Positions 53,809-63,045 of a stretch of 64,000 nt of DNA are shown here, in pieces. The notes below the pieces were generated by a model that ran no database searches, was not told where the DNA came from, and saw only the letters and a program-made list of their open reading frames with translations. Position 1 is the stretch's first letter, and every line of letters starts with the position of its first letter. A program made the translations under genes and the position numbers. This stretch comes from Helianthus annuus (Eukaryota > Streptophyta > Magnoliopsida > Asterales > Asteraceae): contig NC_035435.2 in assembly GCF_002127325.2 (NCBI RefSeq), positions 7,847,800-7,911,799 of the forward strand, given 5' to 3'.

Positions 53809-56591
53809 CTCCCGGAGCAGCGCCTATAGCTCGTGCGCCTTATCGACTAGCCCCCGCAGAACTGAAGGAACTTTTTACGCAACTACAGGAACTATCGGAT
53901 AAAGGATTTATCCGCCCTAGTTCATCACCCTGGGGAGCACCAGTACTCTTTGTTAAGAAGAAGGATGGCACATTCCGAATGTGCATCGACTATCGTGAGC
54001 TGTACAAGGTTACCATCAAGAACCGTTACCCTCTCCCGCGTATCGATGACCTATTCGATCAGTTGCAAGGATCGAGCTACTACTCAAAGATTGACCTACA
54101 ATCGGGCAATCATCAGCTAAGAGTCCGTAATGAAGACATCTCCAAAACTGCATTCAGAACTCGTTATGGTCATTACAAATTCCTTGTCATGCCCTTTGGA
54201 ATGACTAACGCGCCTGCGGTTTTCATGGACCTCATGAACCGAGTGTGCAAGCCTTACCTCGACAAATTCGTGATTGTGTTTATCGACGACATCCTAATCT
54301 ACTCGAAAAGTCAAGAAGAGCATGAACGGCACCTACGCCTTATCCTCGAACTCCTTCGCAATGAGCAACTGTACGCCAAGTTCTCGAAATGCGACTTCTA
54401 GCTTCGAGAAGTCCATTTCCTTGGGCACGTGGTCAATAAGGACGGAATTCACGTCGACCCTGCTAAGATCAACTCTATAAAGAATTGGCCTACGCCCAAA
54501 ACCCCTACCGAAGTTCGCCAATTCTTGGGATTGGCAGGATACTATCGTAGATTTATCAAGGGGTTCTCAAAGATCGCTCAGCCTCTCACGGCTCTCACTC
54601 AGAAGGGTATTGCTTATAAATGGAATGAATCTCAGGAATCCGCGTTTCAGAAGCTAAAGGATAACCTCTGTAGTGCTCCTATTCTCTCGTTACCTGAAGG
54701 TACCGACGACGTTGTGGTTTACTGCGATGCGTCCATTCATGGGCTTGGTTGCGTGCTGATGCAACGCGAGAAAGTTATCGCCTATGCCTCTCGACAACTT
54801 AAGACTCACGAAAGGAACTACACTACGCACGACTTGGAACTGGGAGCAGTGGTTTTTGCGCTTAAGATACGGAGACATTACCTGTACGGTACCAAGTGCA
54901 CTATTTACACCGATCACAGGAGTCTCAAGCATATCTTCAAGCAAAAGGAATTAAACATGCGACAACATCGATGGGTCGAACTCTTAAATGATTATGAATG
55001 CGCAATCAAGTACCATCCGGGCAAGGCCAATGTCGTGGCAGACGCCCTCAGCCGAAAAGACACTAGGCCCAAGCGCGTGCGAGCGCTACAACTTACCATC
55101 CAGTCCAACCTCCCAACTCAGATTCGAAATGCTCAGGTTGAAGCTCTGAAACCGGAGAACATCAGGGCTGAGTCCTTGCGAGGATCGAGGCAGTGATTAG
55201 AACAAAAAGAAGATGGCGCTTACTATGTAACAGGGCGCATTTGGGTCCCACTCGATGGGAATCTACGTGAACTCGTGATGGACGAAGCCCATAAGTCCCG
55301 TTATTCAGTACATCTTGGTTCGGATAAGATGTACCACGACTTAAGGACTACATATTGGTGACCTGGCATGAAAGCCCACATAGCAACATACGTCAGCAAA
55401 TGTTTGACCTGCGCAAGAGTCAAGACTGAGTATCAGAAACCAGCAGGCCTACTCCAACAACCAGAAATCCCGAAATGGAAATGGGAGCAAATTTCCATGG
55501 ATTTCGTCACTGGCCTACCTAGATCCCAACGCGGGAATGACACTATTTGGGTGATAATAGATCGATTGACCAAGTCTGCATACTTTCTGGCCATTAAGGA
55601 AACAGACAAGTTTTCTACCTTGGCAGAAGTCTACCTAAAGGAAGTGGTTTCAAGGCACGGGGTGCCAACCTCCATTATTTCCGACCGAGACGCACGATTT
55701 ACTTCCGAGTTATGGCAAGCTATGCACAAATCCTTTGGCTCACGTTTGGACATGAGCACCGCTTATCACCCACAAACGGATGGGCAGTCTGAGCGCACCA
55801 TCCAAACCCTGGAAGACATGCTTAGAGCATGTGTGATTGATTTTGGCAAAAATTGGGAGAAGCATCTACCGCTGGTGGAATTCTCCTACAATAACAGCTA
55901 CCACACCAGCATTCAGGCAGCACCCTTCGAGGCATTGTACGGTCGTAAATGCCGATCACCTCTTTGCTGGGCGGAAGTTGGTGACAGCCAGGTCACAGGC
56001 CCAGAACTGGTAGTAGACACAACGGAGAAGATTGCCCAGATCAGACAACGCATGGCGGCAGCTCGTGACCGTCAGAAAAGCTATGCTGATAAGCGTACGA
56101 AACCGCTAGAATTCCAGGTCGGGGACCGGGTTCTACTTAAAGTCTCACCCTGGAAGGGTGTGGTTCGTTTTGGTAAACGGGGCAAGCTTAATCCGCGATA
56201 TGTTGGACCATTCGAAATTACCGAGAGGATCGGTAAGGTCGCTTATAGATTGAATCTGCCTGAAGAGCTGAGTGCGGTGCACAATGTTTTTCACGTGTCT
56301 AATCTGAAGAAGTGTCTGTCAGATGAAACACTCATAATCTCCTTCAAGGAACTCACTATTGATGAACAGCTACACTTTACTGAGGAACCGATTGAGATCA
56401 CGGATCGAGAAATCAAAACCCTCAAACGTAGCCAGATACCTCTCGTGCGAGTTCGTTGGAACTCGCGACGTGGCCCAGAGTTTACCTGGGAGCGGGAAGA
56501 CCAGATGAAGTGCAAGTATCCCCAGTTGTTCCCAAACGAAACCCCCAGCATTGAAGCTACAACCGAATTTCGGGACGAAATTCCAAACTAA
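53809..56591 (+). pseudogene. Tekay pol: RT, RNase H, integrase, chromodomain (broken)
   Basis: Single frame from about 53809 to 56591 with three internal stops: TAG 54399-54401 and TGA 55359-55361, both at positions normally Trp, and TGA 55194-55196. Reverse transcriptase: [35 protein letters not shown], catalytic [10 protein letters not shown]. RNase [37 protein letters not shown]. Integrase: zinc finger ending in CLTC (55410), core [44 protein letters not shown]. The C-terminal chromodomain-like block is [20 protein letters not shown] then [21 protein letters not shown] before integrase plus chromodomain places it in the chromoviruses; the chromodomain is thought to guide integration to heterochromatin. 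Confidence 0.9.
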
Positions 56592-56693
56592 CGGGGGGAT
56601 GATGTGACACCCCGTTGAAACACTCTCACACGTACTAGCTTGACAGTGGCTGCCTTAACTTTCGGGACGAAAGTTCTTAAAACTTGGGGATAA
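56565..56693 (+). promoter_or_regulatory. Duplicated polypurine tract with hairpins (Tekay)
   Basis: Two copies of one module about 91 bases apart. Copy 1: hairpin GAATTTCG-GGA-CGAAATTC (56565-56583), tract ACGGGGGGATGA, then TGTGACAC at 56603. Copy 2: hairpin AACTTTCG-GGA-CGAAAGTT (56657-56675), tract ACTTGGGGATAA, then TGTGACAC at 56694, the true LTR start. The loop is constant while the stems differ but remain fully paired. Confidence 0.8.
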
Positions 56694-56824
56694 TGTGACA
56701 CTTCGGGTTTTCCCGAACAACCTTCTTGTATTAGCACGGTGTGTGCATATATTATTAAATGGAAACTTGCAAATTATATGGGTGTGCTATGTGATCCTTG
56801 TATTAAACTATGTGCATGTAATAC

Positions 56825-56870
<46 letters not shown>

Positions 56871-59087
56871 TTATAATAGTGAACCGAGACCAACAAACCC
56901 GACTCGAGACCACCCGGTCTCGAGTGAACAGGAAACAGTTGGGCCGGTTGGGATGCAAACCCCCTTTGAGCCCACTCGAAACCCTTGTAGGGTGCACCAC
57001 CCAAACCGGGTATAAAATCTATGTCCAAGCCAACTCTCCCTCACTTCCATCATTCTCCCACACACACACTCCTTCACTCTCTCTCACTTAAACCACAACA
57101 AGCAAGCTCATCTCTCTCTCTCCCTCTCGGATCCAATCGGCGGCAACAAGGAGCCTCGGTCAAGCTCATCATCATCACTCGGACACTTCACTTCTCACTT
57201 TCTTCCTTGATTCGGTTCCTTTTCACAATCGGTTAGTGTTTTAGATGTTCACTAGGTGTTTAGGTGCATAATGGTGCTATTTTCTTTGGAATGATTGAAA
57301 TAATGGATGAAATATGTGAACTCTTGCATGTTAATGAAGTGTTAAGACATTTGAATGATGAATGATTGTTAGTATAAGGTGTTCATGATCATCCGATTTA
57401 TGTTGATATTATAGGTCAAAATGTGTCATAGTGTTTAGAATAAATGTTACATGATTGTTGCTTGTGAAATGCATGTTTGGGTGTGTTGAAGGTTTAGTGA
57501 TTTGCTTCTAAGTCCACATGAATAAATCGGTGAATCATAGTGAATGTGTTGGTTGAACAATCAAGTTATGAAAACCCTAAAATGATGAACATATGATGAA
57601 TATGTGTTGAATGTGTTTGAATGTTGTTGCAAATATTTGAAAAACTTGTTGTTTGATCCATTTTGGTTAAGTGTTAGACAAGGGAACATGTTTGTGAAAC
57701 CTTATTGGATAGTATATAAGGGCATGAAATCAGAATTCTGTTGCATAGTACAATTCGGGCAGATGTATCAGAATCAGCAGGTAAACGACTCGAGACCAAC
57801 GGTTGCGACTCGAGACCATGGAGCTACAACTCGAGATCGCAACGGTTGCGACTCGAGACCTAGGCCAAGCAACTTCAAAACGGACTTCAGGGACTCGAGA
57901 CCCTCAAGGTCTCGAGTCGAGACCACATCGTGACAACTCGAGACGGGACTCGAGATCTCCGGGGTTACGAGTCACGCCTGCACCACTCGAGACCAACCAT
58001 TACAAGCCGAGACCTCCTGGTTGCGACTCGAGTCCGCATGTTCTCGAGTCGAGACCACCTTGTCTCGACTGGGCTGTTCACTTTAGTTATTGGGCCACAA
58101 CGTGATTTGTTTGGGCTGCCTGTTTAACTGGACTATGTGTTAGTTGATACTGTTGACTGATCCAATAGTAGAACAGGCCCAATAACTCAACATGTAACTG
58201 TATGCATGCTATGTGTTAGATTATGTGTAAATATACGTGACATTCTCTGTACCCAAACCTGACCTATACTGGTAACCATGTTAGGACGTGGTGACCAGCG
58301 TGTTTGACAAGTAACCTAATCTGCCGAGCAACCCAAGGTGAGTTCACACACTAAAAGCATGCGTCCCAAGGAGGGACACGGACAAACTGCCAACTTTGGG
58401 AAAAATACTTTTGAACTATTATTTCCGGGGGAAATCCGAATGGGTATTTACTATCTCCGGGGGAGATACGTTTGGATATTATTTATAAATCACAACTAGC
58501 CAAGCTAAACGAAACTCTATCACTTTAAGTCCCTGCTTACAGTACCGATTAATCGCCGGGGGCGAACGGGTTATTAGTTGATAGCGCTATTAGGTTTGAC
58601 AACCTCACACCGTGACCGGGGGAGATCGGGCGTGAACTAGTAGACCTTGCATCTTGGTCAATGACGATAGACATTGACTCGGGGCACAACAACTTTCCGT
58701 CAACAGTTTCGGTATCTACAGTTTAGTGAGCTTACAGATGGGGTAGCTCCCCACAACATGATTATAAATGCTTTATCTAAACAACTTGTATTTTCGAAAA
58801 CTAAAACTGGACAACTAGTGAACTCGCTCAACTTTACGTTGACACCTTACTGCATGCTTTGCAGGTACCCAGTGATTCAGGAGCTTGCAGCTTGCGGATG
58901 TGTAGTGGTCGTCTAACCCGTGTGTTGGGTTCTAAACAAACTTGAACTAAGAATCTTGTTCTAAACTATTTTGTCTATGCTTCTGCTACTTATCTGAACT
59001 ATTACTTAAACTTAAATACTTTTGAACTTTGATTATGATATTTGCCAACCTTGTGGTTGGTGAGTATTACTTATGTTATTAATTAAA
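56694..59087 (+). repeat. 3' LTR of the Tekay element (end missing)
   Basis: It starts TGTGACACTTCGGG. The TATA box (TATAAAAT) is at 57011-57018, with a perfect inverted repeat of 10 bp arms (ACTCGAGACC/GGTCTCGAGT, 56902-56925) upstream. A second cluster of about twelve CTCGAGACC or GGTCTCGAG words is at 57787-58065, downstream of the promoter. An (AT)n tract is at 56825-56867. The match with the 5' LTR starts at 58204 and stops at 59087, where unrelated sequence begins. Confidence 0.85.
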
Positions 59088-59328
59088 GGAAAATTGGTTT
59101 TTAATAAACCAACCTTTGCCCCATTGATAAATAATAATCCAACCTACAGAATTGGTATATAATAATCCTACCTATCAACGGTACTCAATGAACTTCCGTT
59201 AGTTTTTTTTAACTGAAGTTAGTTTTTAAGTTTTATTTATTACACAAACAGTCCCTATAGTTGTAATTTACTAGTTTTAACTATGAGTTAATAGCCAAAA
59301 TGGTCCCTGAGCTTAATAGCCACGGCAC
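59088..59328. other. Short unclassified spacer
   Basis: 241 bases between the broken Tekay LTR and Athila-2. An imperfect inverted repeat around AACTTCCGTTAG...TTAACTGAAGTT is at 59192-59222, and phrases like GTCCCTATAG and GGTCCCTGAG look like a transposon fragment. No family assigned. Confidence 0.4.
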
Positions 59329-61020
59329 TGATGTGTGTAAAATGCAACATATAAAACACATCAATTAAGGCATAAAACTAACCCTTTTTTAGTACTAATG
59401 TTGGAAAAAGAGTGTTTTTGTCTTCCTTTTGTATTTTCAGGATGAAATGAGCTCAAAATCACAAAAGAAGCAAAAAGACCACTAATTCTACCATAAATAC
59501 AAGAAAAGGAACAAAAGTAGACTGCCCGGACCCTCAACGGCATCTCCCAAGGCAAAAGAGAAGAAACAGAGTCTGAACACGCCCCGTGTCCAGTGAACAC
59601 GGGGGCGTGCCCAGGAAGCAGCAGAAAAGACAAACCAGTAGAAGCTTCCATTGCCCACCACGGGGCCGTGTCCAGCGGGCACGGGGGCGTGGTGAAAGTA
59701 CAGCAGGCGCATTAATTGTAATTCGCAATTACAATTAATGAGGAGAGAGAGTGTCAGGCGGGCACGGGGCCGTGTCCAGCGGACACGGGGCCGTGTCCAG
59801 CCTTCTGTTCAGCCTATAAATAGAGGAGCTTGGCTTCATTCTCTCTCATCCCTTGGCACACCACCTCTCTCACACCTCATCCACCACCCACCACCACCAT
59901 AACACCATCATCCACCACCATCATCCATTGTCCATCGTAGAGTGTGTGAGTCGTCTCGGGATCCAAGATTGATCGTAAGAGTTCTTGACAATCAAGGCCA
60001 TGTTTGCCTAAGTCTCTTACATCACTTGGTGAAGACAAGTGTTTAGTATAATACTTTTTATTTTTAATCTTTTGCACTTTTTATTTGGTTTTGTATTAAT
60101 GACTTTAATAACTAGTTACTTATGTTGAAGGTGATCTTTCCTTATCATTTGTCTGTGGTGTCTTGGCATTATTTTACTGTCTATATAAAATAAAAGATTT
60201 TCACCATTCATATCTCCACGGTCTATATGGAGGTATGTTGGCTACCTGGTCGGGGGTTAAGGGAACGGTTTGGTAAGGGTCTTGCCCTTGTTCAGCGTTT
60301 AGAGGTCCTGCTTGGGACCTGGGTCAAATTTAGTAGGATCTCCTTCAATGCCCATAGGTATTGGATGGCGGGGATCCAAACTCTTTGACCCCCTCATAAG
60401 TTAACTACTATTAATACTATAACCCGGCTATTTAGGACTGTATCCCTGCTGACTCAGACTACTTAGCCGAGGGTAACGTCACCGCCAGAAGCGGGGCCTA
60501 CCATAATTTGCATTAATAACTTAATTCATTATCTTTCAATAATCCGACCCTTTAGGATTGTATCCTTGCTGACTCAAACTACTGGGTTGAGGGTAACGTC
60601 GCCTTCAAAAGAGGGGCCTACTACAATAACTAAGATAATCTCTTAAACAAGTGCAAAAGTGCGAAAATAATCAAAGGTTATACTAATACACGTGTCGGAT
60701 CCAAGTGATTCATCTTGTCTATCTGTTTTTATTTTATTTTTATTTTCAGCATTTAGTTAGTTTTTATTTTTCTTAGTTTAAAACATTTTTCTAACCTTTT
60801 GATTTGATTAGACGTTGAGGATAAACCGGTATTAAAAGCTCTTGTGTCCTTGGACGACCTCGGTATCTTACCAACACTATACTACGTCCACGATGGGTGC
60901 ACTTGCCCATATGTGTGTTTAGTGTTAGTGAGTATCGTGTTTTATAAATTTAAAACTTGGCTAAAAGTGTAAAAAGGGCTTAAATATACATCAAAAATAC
61001 ACTACACTTCACACGCATCA
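59329..61020 (+). repeat. 5' LTR of Athila-2 (1692 bp)
   Basis: TGATGTGTG...CACGCATCA. The TATA box (TATAAATAG) is at 59815-59823, with several CACGG...CCGTG palindromes at 59578-59798; the last, GGACACGG-GG-CCGTGTCC (59781-59798), ends 17 bases before the TATA box. The region after the TATA box is C/A-rich (CCACCACC). No gene is present. Confidence 0.88.
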
Positions 61021-61026
61021 AGTTTT

Positions 61027-61044
61027 TGGCGCCGTTGCCGGGGA
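61027..61044 (+). other. Primer-binding site of Athila-2
   Basis: TGGCGCCGTTGCCGGGGA, the classical Athila/Tat primer site (aspartate tRNA type), six bases after the LTR. Confidence 0.9.
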
Positions 61045-61329
61045 CACAAGGATTTTAAGAAAGTTAGGAATCAACGGCCTAATCATATTTTTATTTTTCT
61101 TTAATTTTTTAGGACTTTTTCTTAGATTTTTAGCTTCTGCAGAGCTCAACACGGGGCCGTGCCTGCTGAACACGCCCCGTGCTCAATCATTGGAACTGGC
61201 AATCCTGTTTTAAGTCAGACAGTAGGCTGAACACGGGGCCGTGTCCACTCAACACGCCCCCGTGCCCAAGATTCAGTTACTGAAAACAGAATCGTTAGAT
61301 CCCGGCGGTTGGTAATTTCTGACACAAAC

Positions 61330-61971
61330 ATGAGTGATAGTAATTCTTTTTACTTTCGGCACTCTTATGGTTTGTGGTGTCGAATATGTGGAGGCGAACA
61401 TGAGGAATTAAAATGTTTCTTCCTCACTTATAGGCCCCACTATATAGACCCACCGATTCCTTGTAACCTTAAGAGGGGCGAAAGTAAAAATAAGCACTAT
61501 TTCTCCCTCGAATGCGCCCAGCCAGATATTCTAGGAGAAATGCTCCTTGACGAGTTATTTCAACTAGAAGAACTACTTCTAAATTGGTCAAAAGAACTTA
61601 GGAAGGATTTTTTAGATCCATCCCAAGATGATGACCATGAGGAAATGTTGGAACCGCATTCCGACAACCTCGTTGCTCCCGAAAATACCTTCTTACCTAG
61701 ACAAGACGCGGACGATAGTCGTCCCTGTGCCGATTGTGCCGTGAAGGACTCCCCATCGACTTCGTTCGGTGCATACATAGACCTGAGCGATTCGGCATAC
61801 ACCTTCTTTAACGAGAGCCCGGAAAAGGGTTGGACTTGTCCACCTAGAATTAAAATAGGAATTACCCTCACCGACAACCTCTTGCGTTCTCGCCTTAGTA
61901 TAGGACAATTAAGGTATCTTAGGCACTTTGGGGTTGTTCCAACAAGTCAGGAGCCACCCGATACAAATTAG
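61330..61971 (+). CDS. Athila-2 ORF1 (213 residues), zinc-knuckle-like
   Basis: An intact ORF from ATG 61330, about 290 bases after the primer site. The N-terminus carries CRICGGEHEELKC, a C-X2-C-X3-H-X4-C pattern one residue shorter than a retroviral zinc knuckle, which could bind nucleic acid. The rest is acidic and hydrophilic (DPSQDDDHEEMLEPHSDN), with a Leu-rich helical part (ILGEMLLDELFQLEELLLNW) near residues 65-90 and a C-terminal ...RSRLSIGQLRYLRHFGVVP. I see no gag domain, protease or polymerase motif, signal peptide or membrane span. The position suggests it replaces gag. Function unknown. Confidence 0.6.
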   Translation: MSDSNSFYFRHSYGLWCRICGGEHEELKCFFLTYRPHYIDPPIPCNLKRGESKNKHYFSLECAQPDILGEMLLDELFQLEELLLNWSKELRKDFLDPSQDDDHEEMLEPHSDNLVAPENTFLPRQDADDSRPCADCAVKDSPSTSFGAYIDLSDSAYTFFNESPEKGWTCPPRIKIGITLTDNLLRSRLSIGQLRYLRHFGVVPTSQEPPDTN

Positions 61972-62108
61972 CTCCTTAATAAAGACAAAACTTCATAAGT
62001 CAGCTTTCCGAACACGGGGCCGTGCCCGGCCAACACGCCCCCGTGTCCACCAAAAGATTCCCCTCTGATCAGAACGTCAGAATACGGACAAACTGTGTCA
62101 GAATTTCA

Positions 62109-62174
62109 TCTGCACACGGGGCCGTGTCCAGCGGACACGGGGCCGTGTCCAGCAGGCTGTCATTTTCTATAAAT
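62109..62174 (+). promoter_or_regulatory. Internal copy of the LTR promoter core in Athila-2
   Basis: CACACGGGGCCGTG and GGACACGG-GG-CCGTGTCC (62133-62150) are followed after 17 bases by TATAAAT (62168-62174). In the LTR the same palindrome (59781-59798) lies 16 bases before TATAAATAG (59815). The block GTCCAGCGGACACGG is shared in both places. It lies between ORF1 and ORF2, so it could start an ORF2 transcript; activity is inferred. Confidence 0.6.
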
Positions 62175-62249
62175 GCAGCCAAAAATCCTGCACATTTGGA
62201 CCAACTTGGGGACAGAGATTTGAAGGAATCTTCTCTCAAACAATCCTAG

Positions 62250-62600
62250 GTAAGTCTAAAAGAAGTTTCCAACAACCCATCTTGTCCTTTCCTCTTCTAG
62301 ACATTTCCTTCTTCTTCATCTTTCTTCAAGAACTACCATGAAAAGTTTGAATTTTCAATCTTTGTGGTAGGGAACAATGAGTTTTGATCATAGAATCTTG
62401 GTGAAAACATGTTACTTAACATTGTTTAAAGTTATTTACTATCAAAAAGCTTGCATGAACTCAGAAAGTAACTTAAAAACCCAAGATTCCTTGCTCCAAA
62501 ATTCTGCAGAAAGATGAACACGGGGCCGTGCTCAGTGAGCACGGGGCCGTGTCCAGAAACTGTTTCGTCCTATAAACTATTTTTGGTTTATTTTTCGTAG
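62250..62600 (+). other. Putative intron before Athila-2 ORF2
   Basis: Strong donor CCTAG|GTAAGT at 62250; acceptor TATTTTTCGTAG ending at 62600; the ATG of ORF2 follows at 62602. Two CACGGGGCCGTG words near 62519-62553 are within it. Predicted from signals only. Confidence 0.55.
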
Positions 62601-62601
62601 A

Positions 62602-63045
62602 ATGGCGAGTGAGAACAGCGAAACATCATCCGTTCATTCCTCAAACAGCCGAAGGGGAAGGAGGCCCTCCGTTGAAGCTACACTTGTGCACTACGTGATA
62701 GCGCTAAGGGAAGCTCTCGACGAGATGACGTCCGTAGAGGAGGTCCTCATTGACCGTATTAACGATCTTACAATGGGACTGGAAAGCAGCTTCCAAGAGA
62801 TTAACCTTTTGCACCAAAGGTTAAACATCTTGGTAGCACCCCCTATGGAACCAGTCCTTCCACAACAAGACTGGAACTTGGCACTCGGTGTTAACAACCC
62901 TACCGGGTGGGGAGACTTTCCCGCAGAACCTCCTATGGAAAACCCACAAGAAGTCCCAGCGGAAGTTGAAACTCCTCAAACCAATGCAAACGAGCCCTCT
63001 TTTCTCCTCCCAAGGGAGGTAGAGGAGTGGCTTGCCGACATATGA
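62602..63045 (+). CDS. Athila-2 ORF2 (147 residues), coiled-coil protein
   Basis: An intact ORF with ATG directly after a splice-acceptor-like site. A Ser/Arg-rich start (SSNSRRGRRPSVE) is followed by a predicted helical coiled coil (about residues 30-80: LREALDEMTSVEEVLIDRIN, LESSFQEINLLHQRL), and an acidic Pro/Glu C-terminus ending in REVEEWLADI. No known domain is recognised. The coiled coil could mediate assembly, as in a minimal structural protein, but that is speculation. Stop TGA at 63043-63045. Confidence 0.55.
   Translation: MASENSETSSVHSSNSRRGRRPSVEATLVHYVIALREALDEMTSVEEVLIDRINDLTMGLESSFQEINLLHQRLNILVAPPMEPVLPQQDWNLALGVNNPTGWGDFPAEPPMENPQEVPAEVETPQTNANEPSFLLPREVEEWLADI

Larger units (their letters stand above)
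50716..59087 (+). mobile_element. Tekay-type chromovirus (Ty3/gypsy), ends truncated
   Basis: Order: truncated 5' LTR, Met-tRNA primer site, gag-protease, RT, RNase H, integrase, chromodomain, purine tract, 3' LTR. The 5' LTR lacks about 1.5 kb of its start; the 3' LTR lacks about 85 bp of its end. No target duplication can be checked. Over the shared ~880 bp the LTRs differ at about ten positions by eye (near 1 percent), so it is moderately young, yet coding regions hold several stops and a frameshift. Confidence 0.85.
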
